Origin: Opisthorchis felineus
Lineage: Eukaryota; Platyhelminthes; Trematoda; Opisthorchiida; Opisthorchiidae
NCBI GenBank assembly: GCA_004794785.1
Contig: SJOL01008389.1
Span: forward strand, 374,385-438,384
Reading direction: 5' to 3'
Length of the DNA: 64,000 nt
In this document: positions 1 through 13,771 of the stretch, piece by piece
Position numbering within the stretch: position 1 is the first letter of the stretch
Layout: each line of letters begins with the position of its first letter
The notes under the pieces: model-generated
What the model saw: only the letters and a program-made list of their open reading frames with translations
Told to the model about the DNA's origin: nothing
Databases searched by the model: none
Program-made: the position numbers and the translations under genes

Positions 1-11
1 TATATATATAT
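1..11. repeat. (TA)n microsatellite, cut by window edge
   Basis: The window opens inside an alternating TA run that ends at position 11. Its true length cannot be seen. Confidence 0.9.
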
Positions 12-3000
12 GTAAGCACTTGCCTCTTCTTCACCTAGATAACTAGAAGTGTGGTGCGTTTGGGTGTTTCAAACGATTCAAAGTAAGGTGTTATTGGATT
101 GGTAAGGCTAACCGCGGTACGCTGTCAAACAACTAAATGAACGTGGATATGTGGGGGATGACGTATACTAATGCTTTATCAAGTTTTATTATGGATCAGA
201 CGAATAAAATTCCCTACCTAAGGGGACGCAACTAGCAACCCAAAACCAGAACGTTGATGTGGTCGGGCTAACTCAAGCAACGTCCAGAGATTCGGATGAG
301 CAATGGGATAATTTAGAAGGGATATCAGGGACATCGGTCGTTTTTTGTGACGGTCTAATGGGAAATCCAACCAAACGTGAAAATCATTGACATTGTAATC
401 TCTTCGCTATAGAGAATAACTTGAAAATCTGTCAAACAAGAACTACGTTCTTCATAGTTACTGGAAGCTGGCTGTCCTGAACAATACTTAAAATTAGCTA
501 CGCGGTTCCTGGAAATTTCCTCCTAAGTGTGGGGGTTACTTGTGCCCTGTTCTTTTACTAATAAGATACTGCAAGTGAAAATGAAACCATTGGCGGATAG
601 GGTAAATCCTTGCGTAGTGAATAGTATATTCCGGTGGCCACGGTGAATCAAAGAAGCCCGAAGGTAGTCATTCAGGGCACCTTTTCTCAATATTTCTCTT
701 CAGCATGTTAACAGCTTTTGTTGCAACCGCTTTCCGCTGTGGTGACTAGTGCTTTAGAGAGGGACTGAATGGGATGTACAGAATAACTCAGCCCTTCGTT
801 CTTGTCACGCTGGAGAAGAGAAAATAGCTTGCCTTATGTTTTGCATCTGTCCCAGGAAATATAAATTGGGATTATTTTTGTCTTATGGCTCTAATTACTG
901 CACATCAACACACTTCGGACGTGCTAACAAGTGGACAGCATGTTTGCAGGCTCACCTTTGTTGTTTTTGCTTTTACCTACCGTAGAATGTCAGAGTGTTC
1001 AAAACATTGTGCGAGCCTACCCAGTCCGTTGGATTTATTTGAAATCCTACCAGCATTCGCAAGTTCTCAAGTGAAATGGGTCCGTTTCAGAGAGCGTATT
1101 GAAAACTAGGGGGGACAGTTTAAGTTGCACTAAGTCAGATGAGTTAGCTCCTTAATTGTGCTCCTATGCTTGTTCACGAGTATGCAATGCCACATTTAAC
1201 AAGCTATATGTAGTAGGAATATTAGTCAACTTTGCCTCACAATACTTGGACTTCACTAATTTCTGACGGCATTTTACACCTATTTTTGATGGTGACATCG
1301 ACGCCCCAATTATAGTAGTGGTAGCAGTATCGACCCTTTGGACCTTGCCAGAGTCGTCTCTTCTGAATGGAAGACCCCATCTGAGGAAACCTGAGTTTCA
1401 TTTGATGATTTAATTTAAAATTGAGCTGATCCAATTTAGTTGACTCAGTCTGGAATTTGATCCTCTCACAGTAAACAATAAGTACTGAACATATCTACGA
1501 TCCTAAATACCTGATTTCTTGCCAAATCTCATTAGTTGAAATAAACGCTAGCCGGCTTTTCCAGTATTCTTAAACTCGGCTTGCTGTCAGTTGTCCTTTA
1601 CTGTATTTCCCTCCTTTGAGCCGCCTGATTGGTCGTTTTCGACTGGATATCATGTAATGAACATCCTTATTAGTAAATCGATGAACATAAATCCTACGAT
1701 CTACAAAGTTACCACATGTTTCGGTTGTCATCTTTTTAGTCGAATGTAGCTCAACAACAGGGAGATCAGTCTTTACCTCGTTCTCGTGTATAACGATGAA
1801 GTAACGTTCTGGGTTTCAAAATGCATAAACCTAGCCTTCATCACTGATCACTTGGTACATTCCTATGCTTTAGCTATCAGAATAGCCAACTAGCCTTTAC
1901 GTCAAAGGCATTGCCAGAAATGTCCGGATCCTTTCTGAGTGGGGAGGAAGTCGCACATTTTCGTATCGATTCAACAGTGAATTTCGCGGGACCGGAGAGC
2001 AAGAGGTCCCCATCCGAGGTGAAGTGAGAGGGACCGACGTAGCTCATTCTTGCGCCCTACAATAGTGTGGACAGATGTTTTCAACAGGGCGTTACTTCAC
2101 TCCTGGTGGGGATGAGGTATACTCTTTTGCATGTGAATCCAAGATGTCATTTATGGAACTACGATGCGCTGAAACAAAACCCTTGCAAATTCGTGGGTCT
2201 AAATATTTTCGGTTACATTTAGATCAATCTTGAACGTTTACATTCCGTTAGAAGAAACCGAAGTCCTTTCTGTGTTGCTAGCACCAACAAACCGGCTTCA
2301 GATGATAAAACTGCATAATAATCTGGCCACTGAGCACGGACGTTGTAAACCCCTGCTAGTCTTGTTTGCTCAATAACATCCATGTGAAGGAAACGATGCC
2401 GTCATAAGTGGAGTCATGAGAGCTTTTTCAAAATTTACAGTCGGTCATCTTTCCTCAATTTAGTCTTCAGCACTTCTTTACCAGCTAATGCTAAGCTCCA
2501 TTAGATCGTGAATTCAGTCATGAATTCCACAATCGGACACTGATCCTAATATAAACTTCCACAGCGGTTCGTAAGCCTGTTGCCTTCACACTGCCCAGTG
2601 ATGTCACGCGCAGGTCCAACAAGGTTGTGTGCCAACAATTAGTGACGCTGGAATGTGGTGCTGAAATTAGTTAAATTGACAAAGCATCCACATAATTGTA
2701 CACAATCCCACTTTTCTTACCTTATCTATGTTGGATGGCGGGCGAGTGATCTGCTCGTTTTGTCAGGAGCTTCAGTGACTTCGGATAACGTCATACTATA
2801 AACTAGGTGGGTGCCTTCTCACTCACACGTACATTGGCTTTAAGGGTAAACAGAACGTTGCTCGTTGAGCTTGCCTTTGAGGTGTGCATGCTTGTTGGTG
2901 CACACTTTTGTGCGACGTCAAAGTCCTCTACCTGGAGGTATAATGCTACTAAGCTCCTCATGATTCAATGTCGGAGCCACTCGCGCTTCACAGGTCATCA

Positions 3001-6000
3001 TTTGTGCACTATAAATGCCAATAGTTCTCAGTGATTGCAACGAAAGAACAACCGATACATGTCCAATGATGTACTTTTACTGTACGCCGTTGATTTAAAG
3101 TAGTGCACTGTCACTCCCAAACAAAACTGCGATGCAGTGGTCTTCCAAAGAAGTCTAGTTGATGGCACGAATCCCGCTACCTGGAGGAAGGAACTCAACG
3201 GACAGCGGTATACTTGATTCAGAGTCGACGAGTGACTCAAGGAACTGTTTAGTTTCCTATATTCTTAAACTGAATACGCTGTATAAAGGCAGACGAAGAT
3301 TTCACTTGGTACGTTATGAGTAGTGTAGTGGGTGTAGTGGGTAATCTGTAACAGAGTACCAAATGGAAAGTGAGGCAGCCTATGTGTAACACATTAGGTT
3401 GAAGAATACCATTAACGGCGATTCATTTGACTCTCACGTTAAATTGATACAAATTGATACATGGATGTGTGTATAGAACCATTAACTAACGTTGCTGCCA
3501 AGCAGGGTCCAAACTATGAACTACTTTTTATGATTTATGAAGCTGATAAAATTACGGCCATCAAAAGCATCTTCATGTTTCCTCCTGGCAACTATTCCGT
3601 GTGTAGTCGTGGTGCATTATTGCTAGGAACACACGCAAATGAGTATCGTCCTACTCCACGGTTTCCCCAGAATTTTGTTCCCAAACAACAACTGAAAGCT
3701 GACGGGCGAAACAAGTTGCGGGATATTGTGCCAAGTCGAAACCTTCACCCATATCCTGCTATATGTGTGACTGTCCGACATCTGTGTTAGCTGGAACTTT
3801 ATTGATCGATTACATCTGAGTTCATCCAAACAACTTGTGTGAACAATTCCTAATAGGTTGTTTGGAAAATCTTGTTTTGTAGGACGCCACTATAGGTTTT
3901 TTAGCAGACAAATTGTATTCGCTGATGGACTAAATGGAGAACGGATGAAGATCAGCGAAAGAAAGTGCTCGCGAACATGCTACCCAAAATGTAAAGGGAG
4001 GTATTATATTAACAGTTTATTAGGCACAGAATATGTTTGAAAAATAGCAGTCAGTTGTTAATCTAGGATTGTATCTCGAGGAATGGATAACTCGTGATCT
4101 GTCCAACAAGTGGACTTTGTCTACAAATGAGTTATGTATTAGTTTTCCTCATTTGGGACAGCCCACATCTTATACATTTGTCTCGAAAAAATTTTCTTAG
4201 GACGAACTGAAGGTACTCCAAAGGTAATGCCACGCAAACCCCATATTACACAACGCTTCTCTTACACGTGGTAGAAATCCGTTTGAATTTTCTGCCAGAG
4301 GAGGTAAGCCCCAAGATGCATCTAACTTTGGCATGATGTCGGCTTTACATTTCTAATGAAGCACTTTGGGATTCCTATCGAGTTTCCAAAACAAGTACAC
4401 TTGGACACATGGAAAACCCTAAAGTATCTGAACATGAAAACGCTACAGCAACACCGAGAATTATTGGTTGTGTTGCCGAACTAAATCAAGTGATTTTAAA
4501 GGTCGTTTACCTACAAAAGTTAGGATCGGACAGTTCCACTCTTTTCAACATAAGTCTAGATGATTTATAATATTTCTCCATAATCCACAATGCCAAAATG
4601 TCATTCGCAGGAAGGATAGTCGTACCCACAAAGGCCCGGAGTATAATATACATGATTCTGTTAAATCCGATTGGTATACACTTTGCCGAAAAATATCCAA
4701 GGGTTTCAAACTGCATTTCGTTTATTTCAAAAAAATAGCCAAAATGTCCTTTCATCCTACAGGCATTATTTGACCGGCTAAATCACAGCAACTATTCTGA
4801 ACCGACCATGTTCTGGTAAGACCCATGATACTGAAACACCGAAGCCAAGCTAATGATTGAATAGTCATCTCTGCAAAGCGAAATATGGGTGTGGCCGAAA
4901 AATCTATCAGCTGGTAATAACCGATAAAGACTGCCTAAACTGATAAAGCCTGTGGCTTATCCACACCGAGAACTCTATTCAGTGAATCTGATTTAACTTC
5001 GAATCAATCGAACCAGCTAAAAACTTTCACAACAACCGCTGACGGGTTCGAGTGGAACTAGTAGCCCTGGTTGTTGAGTGGTATTTCTCACTGTTCATCC
5101 ATGAATTTCAGTATGTTATTTAAGTCTTAGTAAGCTGGCTTTTTAAGTTGAATGAAAAAAATTGTTCTAGTTATTGCTACTAAGATTATGGAAACTCATT
5201 TTATAGTATTCCTAACAGAAATCGAACTGAAAATCACGAGGTGTGATCACCTTAAGTACGAAAGGGATAGAATATATGGGAAATGGTTCATATATTGGAA
5301 AATGGTTGCCATATACTAGTGAGTAATTTCGGGCTAAAATGTTTGGTAGTCCATGTGTTTGAAAGGCCGAAGCGAGTCTAGGTATCAGCATTCTGCATCC
5401 GGTTGATGAAAAGGATGGACCAGTTTGTACAGGAGGCATAATTATATGTGATTTATATGGTTCTTAAAAGCGACGGATGTCAGTCGGATATTAGGGGGGA
5501 CAATTGGATAAGGTGTGCAGGATTTATCACCCAGTATTTCACTTTTCAGTTGAAACCAGCTGAACCTGAGAGGACACGACGGACTGGAGATTGGTTTCGG
5601 CCTTTTTCTGATCATCCGTACGTTACGAATCATCGATTGTCAAATGAACACTAAAACACTTGTGTCTGAGTAGCAAATTAGCGGAGCACTTAAGTTCCAG
5701 GCAAGCAGTTTGCTCATCAAAGGCCAACGAGGTGCATCTGACAGCATTTAGTTATTCCATTGTTGATGTAATTAGATCGAAATAAAGCCAGCTCCTATGT
5801 GAGTTCATCACATAAAGACCAACACTACACGAGGAAATTCTTCAACGCCTTCGATACTTTCCTCATAAAACAAATAGCACAAACTTACAAAATTCTCTTC
5901 TAGATAAAGACAGTCCAAATACATAAGTATCATCCTCCTTCTAGCCACACAGCACACAAAATTGTCAGTATAATCTGCCACTTGTCTTTTTTTCTTATTT

Positions 6001-9000
6001 ATTACTTTTTCGTTAACACAAGCATTTTCGCATGTTTCTTCACTCCGATAGCGTCCGTCACGTTTATGCCTTAGGGGAGAGAGTTTGAATTATCTCTCTG
6101 CCATTCATCAATATCTAAGACCTAATTTGAGTATCACTTTACGACTGGTATTCTAGGTTGTAATGCCTCCTTCTTTGTCTTTGAAAGGTAAACGGAAGAA
6201 CTCTTTCATTGACTTACCTTTCATGCAGTGAGGTTTCCTCGGATGTTGAATCAACTAGTTACAATAGAACAGCTAACGTTCTCTGGCAAACGCAAATAAC
6301 TATCTACGGCGTCATCTCCACGCTTTTTGTTCCACAAGCAATGCAGCACCGCCCTGTGCTAACTAAAATTAGACGAAATTCGGCGGTGTGTTTTAGGCGG
6401 TGTTGTGGTGATGTAAGACCAGGTCATATAGCGGAGGTGACGGACTGAAAATCCTTCAGTTCTTGGTTGGAGTTGTACATCGACAAACCGAGAGTAGCCA
6501 AGGATTTACCAACCTAATTTTCACCCAATTACTTGACACACTGCTCTATGATCAACCAACCGTTCGCAAAGCTTAGGACTTCCGTGTACATTCGAGAATA
6601 CATCCCACAAGCCCTCATCTACTTACATGTTGCTCTCAAAGGAGCATCGGCTGTTGTTCATTAGCTGAATTAGTGTAGATGCCAAACCAATCTGCGGTCT
6701 TGCTTGAATAAGGAGCTAGGCTTAGAGTTGTTTAAACCAACTGCCGGCATACTGTTAATCTATAGCATTAAGCATGTGATTACTGTGTGCTATGGTACAT
6801 GTGTCTTTTATAAGTTAGATTTGCAGGTTTCCGAAAAGTCACAGTCGAGAAGAAGTTCCAGATTCGTCGAAAAACAACTAGCGATCTTTGAAAAGAACAA
6901 AAAGGAAAAACCGGTGGAAATCCATCTTAACTTTGTCAGAACCCATCTCAGCGTTAGACTTTAATACCATGATGAAAAGTCTTGTGAGTACTTAATTGGA
7001 CTTCATTTTAGACAAGGGAGCGTCTGTGAAAACCGGCCCGACACAATCCGCTTTGCGGCTTTTCACTATCATAGCCGAGCTCCCTAAGGTTTACAGTCGT
7101 GCGACTCCACTGACGGATGTATTTCTAACTGGTGTAGCCCGTTTGAACTATCATCGCCAAAGATTTTTGACGAGAAAGTAAAGGCTTGATGAAGAAAAGG
7201 AAACAAGTCGTACAGAAACCAACTAAGAAAAACACTATTTAACCATTCTTGGTGAGCTAATTCACTGAGCTATCTATCATCACTTAGGTCGAGTAGCACC
7301 AGTTTTTGTGACAGCACCCCAAAATTAGTACCACTTTGCCTTAACCCGTTGGTTTCCAGCAGCTTTTGCTGAACGACTGTTATTGAGATCTTGTAACTCC
7401 TGAACTACTTGAGATCTAAATACATGCCTTTATTATATACCATTCAAAAAAACCTCCACGCTGCGAGTAAGGCAGCTTTGATTGCTCCCGGATATTTCAC
7501 GTATGGCCAACTATCTCGTAGCATAAATACTCAGATTTTCTCCAGAAATGTGTTTCATTGATTTCATTACAGACTGGTTAGGTTACTAGGAAGAGCTATT
7601 ACAACTCGAGTGCAACCTTCATTCACCCTCAAATTTCTGCTAGTATTGTTTATCATTTAATCTTAACTGCATAAGTTTTATCAAGTGAAACGCAAAAATC
7701 ATTGCGTTTTCCACCAACAACTCACTTAAAAATATAAGTGGAACTCGACTCTCATTATTCGTTTAGAGCTGAAAACCGCTGCATAAAATCAACCTCTCCT
7801 GACTCTTGTGACAGTCGATGCGCTTTCAATTGAATACACAAATTGTCCAATACGTAATCTATGATAGGCAGCAGTCATATGTTCGAAAACAACCCCTCGA
7901 TAATCCGAATAATAAAGGAGTCGTCTACATGGGCTGCCGGATTCAGTGTGAAAGAGGGGGCCAACATATGTGGGGTAGTAAAGATAGCTTCTACCTCTGA
8001 GTTCAAGGGACCACTGTTTAATTATTTCGGCCAGACATTAAACAACGTAGAATAAGCTTGCGCGTTTGTTTGTGCCTCATAATTAACGTTGTATAGAATT
8101 GTTATGAAGTCCATATAACTCGTATTTTTTATTTACTGTATAATGAACGTTGTAATTTACAACATTACTTTGCGGTTGAAATCGTTCCTCTGGAAATAAA
8201 ACTGTCATATCCGAAGGGGGTTGAGTTTACATATATGGATTCACATATCAGCCCTGTAAAAGGCGTTTTTAACTACCGTGCAATGTAACTTCTCTTCCAA
8301 GAGGTTTGGTGACTAACCAGCCTTTCTTAAATGCGCAGCCAACTCTCCAGTTTAAACCAGAGGTTAAATGACTTAAATATAGGATTTTGGAAAATAGCGT
8401 AAATATGTGCAACAAATATAAACATATGGTCACTAATATTGGTTTATTTAGCGATAAAAAGTCACAAGTCAACTGTCGACTGTCATTGAGAATCTGTCTA
8501 AATACCTGCATCAGCGTCTCCAAAAATGCCTCAAACAATGTAACGTGGAAGTGGATGTTGTCCTAGAAAGTAGCTTTGGAGTGCTAACACTACATCCTTA
8601 GAATGAACGTCTGCTATAACATTGTCCATCCATACGGGATGCACTTTTGGATATTGGCCCTAAGAGGCAGCTGGACGTGTCCATTCAGTCGACATTATGC
8701 ATATATACTATCCGTCAAAAATCCATTTGCAGGTTATCGTTGCTGTTACTCTCATCCTTAAGACGGACAGCTACATCAAAAAGTTGCAACGATGGATCGT
8801 TCGCATTTTGGGTTTACAGCCAGTTACAGACCAGGTAACTTCCCAGATGAGGGTCCTGTGATAGCAATTAATAGACGACCACCGACTCACTCGAATTCAG
8901 TACGCAGATATTCGAGCTTACAAGCTGGCAAAAGGTTCAGTCAGGCAGCACGGCGAGGAAGTAGACTGTTGGAAACACGCTAGAAGCAGTAGACCATCGA

Positions 9001-10436
9001 AGATGAAGGCTAGTACCATAACTCATCAGAAAAATGTTACCTATCACCAAGTAGATATGAGCTTTTAGTGGCCCATATGAATTTTTCGACAAATACTGTA
9101 TGTCTATTGGCTGTTATGTAATACTAACATACACTGTTATCTTACACAGGCCTGTGGTTATCAGCCAGAATTTATTTCTGTAGTATAATAGCGGAATAGG
9201 GCGGTTTAAACGGAATTTGAAAGAATCGCTTTTTCTCGAAAGGTTTGGCCACCTGTGGGTCTTAATGAATGTCCCATGGTTTAGTATGTCCGATATTCAG
9301 CAAATCGAGCCATGATGCCTTGCAAATAATGCGGTGAAACGGAGCAGAACTATCCAGAAGCTTACCGTCGGTTTTAATGTGTTAAGTCCAATCCAGCAAA
9401 AATCGTAGATCAATTTACATATGCAAATGAGTTATAGATGCAAAAAGTGCACAGCCTGGGTTCAACTAAAGTGATAAAGGTTGTTTGAAACCATGGAACT
9501 ACTCCAAACTCATGAGCCGGAAACATAATACATTCGGCAGTTGGTTGCATGCCAATTCTTAGAAACCTTACAGCACTTCTCAAAAAGAAATGCGGATGAC
9601 TTCGATGAACAATCGGTCGTTTACTGTGCCCATTAAACGTCCTCTAAATTAAGCACAACTCTTGGATATCTCGAGTCTATCATGAAAACATTTTCCTCAC
9701 TCTAGGCAGACAGTTGTACGAATGGCAATTAGACGGTATAATATGGGAGGTTCTTTGCCTTCGAGAAATGAAAATATATTGAATTCTACCTTTTGTGTGT
9801 GCACATAAGTTCGCCCGAGGGTGTGTCGCACCAAAAAAAATTCCTAGGCTTCAGTCAAACGATGCAAAAACTGATGTACTATGTGGACATACAACACCTG
9901 CTGCGTATATAGTGATCTCAAACGTCTGCAAAATGCACTGATAAAATGTCGTAGACAAAACAATGGGAATAAATGGGATTCGGTAAATTTTTTAACCATT
10001 AAATCGTATTTGTAAATACGTGACGAAATACTAGCTAACCTGTTTAATTGATCACTAAAACGAAAAACTCTCAGGCGGACAAGCATATATATCGGGTGTT
10101 TCCCTGCTGCAGAATAAAAAGAACGTTAGCGCTTCCGACCCAGTATATCATCATGTTGACCAGTCCTCGAAAGATCACTTTTGAAGAGGAGGTCGACTGA
10201 AAACGTAGTGCGACATTCGTCAACCCTGTTTGTTTTCTCATTCAAATTCAAATCCTCATCATTGATCTTCTAACTTTTACAAGTTAGGCAAATTCTCAAA
10301 TTTCTGAAACAATCATTGCACTACAGACATCCCCTCCGTTTTCCCTGTGCGTTTAAGTAAACACTGGTCGTTTTCAGCCTGTCGTCACCCTATGAGGACC
10401 ACCCTCCTTAAAAGGTCCACCTCGTTCGATTAAATA
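12..10436. other. No recognisable gene; probable intron or intergenic DNA
   Basis: About 10.4 kb of AT-rich sequence with short ORFs in all frames. None shows a domain or motif I can name. The longest is 3461-3790 (+), 109 codons starting ATG; it has no recognised homology and could be chance. If the calcium-channel exon at 13772-14211 is real, this region lies downstream of it on the minus strand and may be its first intron. I looked for the next expected channel segments (S1 helix, S4 arginine repeat) in the minus-strand ORFs and did not find them. Confidence 0.5.
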
Positions 10437-10449
10437 ATTTCTGACTTAC
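10437..10449. repeat. Left 13-bp target-site duplication
   Basis: ATTTCTGACTTAC here is repeated exactly at 10859-10871, on the other side of the hammerhead element. The two copies bracket the whole inverted-dimer structure, which shows it arrived as a single insertion. Confidence 0.85.
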
Positions 10450-10858
10450 GTGATGCACTACTCATAGGGTTGCTGAAAATTCTTCGACAGCCTACGAATG
10501 CTTTTGCCCTTCTTGGGGCTCATCAGGTAGGGGCAGTCCCCGAGTTTCCGTCAACCTTATGTTCTACTTGAAACTAAATTGCACGAACTTAGCGAAATAC
10601 ACTCATTTGCAAACAAATTTGGTCTCTCGCAAAACCAAATTTGTTTGCAAATGAGTGTATTTCGCTAAGTCCATGCAATTTAGTTTCAAGTAGAACATAA
10701 GGTTGACGGAAACTCGGGGGCTGCGCCTACCTGAATCATGAGGCGGCCTGGTGCAACACATTCAGTTGCCTGGAAACACCACAAACGAGAGATTCAGCTG
10801 GGCTCCAGGTGAGTCTCTCGCAAAACCAAATTTGTTTGCAAATGCGTGTATTTCGCTT
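10450..10858. mobile_element. Hammerhead-repeat element, head-to-head inverted dimer
   Basis: A 409-bp insertion between exact 13-bp target-site duplications. Its left half is the repeat unit on the minus strand and its right half is the unit on the plus strand. The halves form two 100-bp arms (10523-10622 and 10635-10734) that differ at about four positions, with a 12-bp spacer. The left half includes a hammerhead motif (minus, about 10484-10536) with CTGATGA and the GCCC/GGGC stem II intact, but the catalytic GAAA has become AAAA, so it is probably inactive. In the right half the sequence departs from the unit within the CTGATGA box and continues into the unit's ATGAGGCGGCCTGGTG segment. 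No protein is encoded. Elements of this type (retrozymes, non-autonomous PLE derivatives) move by RNA made and reverse-transcribed in trans; that is knowledge of the class, not seen here. Confidence 0.85.
10523..10734. repeat. 100-bp inverted repeat arms with 12-bp spacer
   Basis: Arms 10523-10622 and 10635-10734 are about 96% identical in inverse orientation and could form a long cruciform or RNA hairpin. They share TTGACGGAAACTCGGGG and TTTGCAAATGAGTGTATTTC, both present in the other copies of the family. Confidence 0.95.
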
Positions 10859-10871
10859 ATTTCTGACTTAC
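10859..10871. repeat. Right 13-bp target-site duplication
   Basis: Exact match to 10437-10449. Confidence 0.85.
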
Positions 10872-12047
10872 TTTTACTATTCACAAACCGATTTTACGAA
10901 GTCGAGAAACATGATCATAGTTTTGGTAGAACAACTGATTTTTGCTTCCTCGTGATAAGCCAGTATGTCCATTGTCCGAGTCTAGCTGTGCGGTACACCC
11001 CACTTAGTTTGACAGCCGGACTTTTCGTAAAAGCAGCGGTAGAATGGCTTGCGTGTAACACGTCAAATCATGACACAAAATATCTGTTGTTCCAAGTGCA
11101 GGAATAACACCTCAGAGAAAATCAACTAATTAGAGGATAATGGAAAACACAAGCGGTGTTTTGTAGTAAGTGGTTAAACTGAGGACTGTTCGACCGTGAA
11201 ATAAAATAGGAGATTTGGTCGGCCTCCGAGTAGGGGCTCTTTTCCCACAAAGAATGGCTGTGGTCAGATCCTATTCATCTTTTGTTCCTTCACTTTTTTG
11301 ACTGAAGACGCTATTTGATACAGCAAATGGATAGACAGTCTGATTAAATGCGCCTTTGCTTCGCCCATGAGGTCTTTTTGTGTGCGACTGAGATCATTTG
11401 TTGTATGCGTTTACCCCAGCAATTTGCCAGCGTTTTTCGTTTTGACTGACAGACTCGGATAGTTTGTTCAAACATGCTTTGAAACATAGATGTCTGATGA
11501 AGCGACACCCACAACAAATCTTGGCAAACTTTGATATCCTACGACCCTTCGTGTTGTCCTGTGTTACCAAATACCTGGGAGTGAATTTCTGTTAGCTCCA
11601 CTGATGAACTAATCTTATTTCGAATTTATGACCTACTTCATCAGACACAAGCAGATGGTCGATGTGACTTCGAATAGACCTCTGTAACACACAGATACAC
11701 TGATTATCTGAAGAGTAAGCATTCAAGTCAATGCGACCACTAATCTTTGATGCTGTATTCGCTTCAAAAATAACATCTACAGACCGAAAACCCGCCTACG
11801 CGTAAAATAAAATCATTTTCCTTCAACAAATTTTCAACACAGGGATAATTTATTCCGAATAACACGAGAAAATCTATCATTCGGTGAAAACAAACGTCTG
11901 TAGATAACACCACGACTTGATAATTTTACTAGGCCGTCCCAGTTGACAGCGCGCCCAGAACTGGGGTCGCTGGTTAGTGTGATGACTCCTACAACTCGTC
12001 TGCAGATGATAAATAAGGTGTAGTTGTTTTTTAATCAACTATAATCT
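10872..12047. other. No recognisable feature
   Basis: I see no gene, RNA or repeat that I can support here. Confidence 0.5.
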
Positions 12048-12165
12048 AAGTGTGCTGAAAGTCCTTTGAAAGCCTACTAACTCCTTCTTGAGACTCATTA
12101 GCTAGACGTAGCCCTTGAGTTCCGGTCAATCTGATTTTCTACTTGAACACCAACTTTTAGGTGAC
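12048..12165 (-). mobile_element. Decayed hammerhead-repeat copy
   Basis: On the minus strand this follows the family unit: TTCAAGTAGAAAATC, then GACCGGAACTCAAGGGC, then a hammerhead relic reading CTAATGAG, and finally CTTTCAGCACA. The core is destroyed: CTGATGA is now CTAATGA and the GAAA box is lost. Ends are not sharp and I found no target-site duplication. Confidence 0.6.
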
Positions 12166-13771
12166 TGACATAAATAACTATTTGAAAATCAACTTGGTAT
12201 TTTGGGAAATTCATCGTAATATCAGTCTGCAAGTGTCACCCCACCAATTTAGCCAGCGAGTCGGTTTCATGTAAATAGTCACGGCCGTTTTAATGTCAGC
12301 ATAGCATGATAAAAGTAAAAATGAAAAATGTCTTCGCTTCACCGAAAGATACCCCCCGGAACTTTATTCGGAAGACGGGAATTGCGCTGTATCAAACAAA
12401 TCCAGATGAACTGTAGAAAGCAGTTGCTCAACATGACTTTCAGTAGTGATTTCAGCTCACCAACCCTTGATCCTACGTTGGCACAATGATGCCATAATTC
12501 AAGCTTTCCGCCCGAGTAGTTTTATCGGTGCATTTTCACTAATCGGAGGTCCACCTGCCTCCAAATGCAACCGATATCATCCGTCGATTTAGGCATATAT
12601 ATGTATACGTGTACTTCCGTAGATAGAACAGGAGGACAGCTTCGTCTGACGGGGCGCAGGATGTACGTGGAGAGCAAGACAACAGTAGTATAAATCGAAC
12701 CCGCCGAAAAAAAAACACCGAACCCACACAGGCTCAAAACACTCTACCCTGGCGGGCTTGTCATCGGACTGAGATGGAGCATCGCATAGATCCAACAAAT
12801 GTATTAAGTAGCTTGTTTGTTGCACCAAATAGGAAACGTCTGGTGTTTGTCGATGCCACTACAGGTTGTGGACATGAACTAGATCTGTGCAAGCAAGGGC
12901 TGCTTTTCGTTTCGTTGACGCTACAACGATAAACTGCAGAACAGGGCTTGGTGTAGTATCTATCTTTTTTTCGTTAGTGATTACTGAAACATTCTTACCC
13001 GCCTGGAGCGAGAAAGCGAAACAAATCCAAGATATCGTGCGTTTCATCTAATTTATTTCAGGAAAATGCTACGTTACATATATATTCTCAGTTTCGGCCA
13101 GACTTAGTTCTCGTCAATAGCCAAATCGTAATACACCGCAGACACTCATGCCCCGAAAAAGGAATGTCGTTTTAACCATACGCCAAAAACACGTTTTCTT
13201 CTACAATCTTTCTTTCCAGGTGAGCTCAGTGAAAGCGTTCAGCTGGCAAAAATCGTTTTAAATGCAACTTTTTGCCTTGAATCTAGACCACATTTATTAG
13301 GGTATATCATTTTAGTGTGCATCTTATGTAATAAAGAGTACGATTCATAGGACACCGTTCTTCAATTTTATCGTGTTTTTAGTGACATTTGTTTGAATAC
13401 GAGGTGAGCTGTATTTTGCCTTTCAAACCTGCCCAGATTTCACCTGTTGCACAAGTGAAAGCCGTATCCTAGACCTACCAATAGATTTAAGGGCCGAGAA
13501 GTTTCGGAATTCCTGTCACAATCCAACATTGGGTGTGTACGGCAGTAGTTTCACTGAACGCTCCGTCTTACGAGACACGCAGTAAAAAATATCACTAATA
13601 TGGCTTCACAATTGCCCTGATACTTTCATAGGAAGAGGTAAGTGTGTGATGTATTTTTCCCCTTTTGTCAACCTATTGTGGGGACACTCCTATAATTAGT
13701 AAGCATCAACATGGGCTTCATTGTGGTTCGCAATAAAATATATGCAACAACAGAATAAAGCAGATAATTAC
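12166..13771. other. No recognisable gene; probable intron
   Basis: Nothing is recognised. The short overlapping minus ORFs at 12.52-12.83 kb lie in three frames of the same DNA and none looks coding. If the exon at 13772-14211 is right, this is the start of the following intron. Confidence 0.45.

Noticed and set aside
5035..5065. GGGTTCGAGTGG as a tRNA B box
   Set aside because: No A box or cloverleaf can be built around it.
8269..8538. Minus ORF beginning MFEAFLETLMQVFRQIL, resembling a calcium-channel pore loop
   Set aside because: The selectivity residues (T-x-E-x-W region) are absent and no flanking S5/S6 or splice context fits; judged a chance resemblance.
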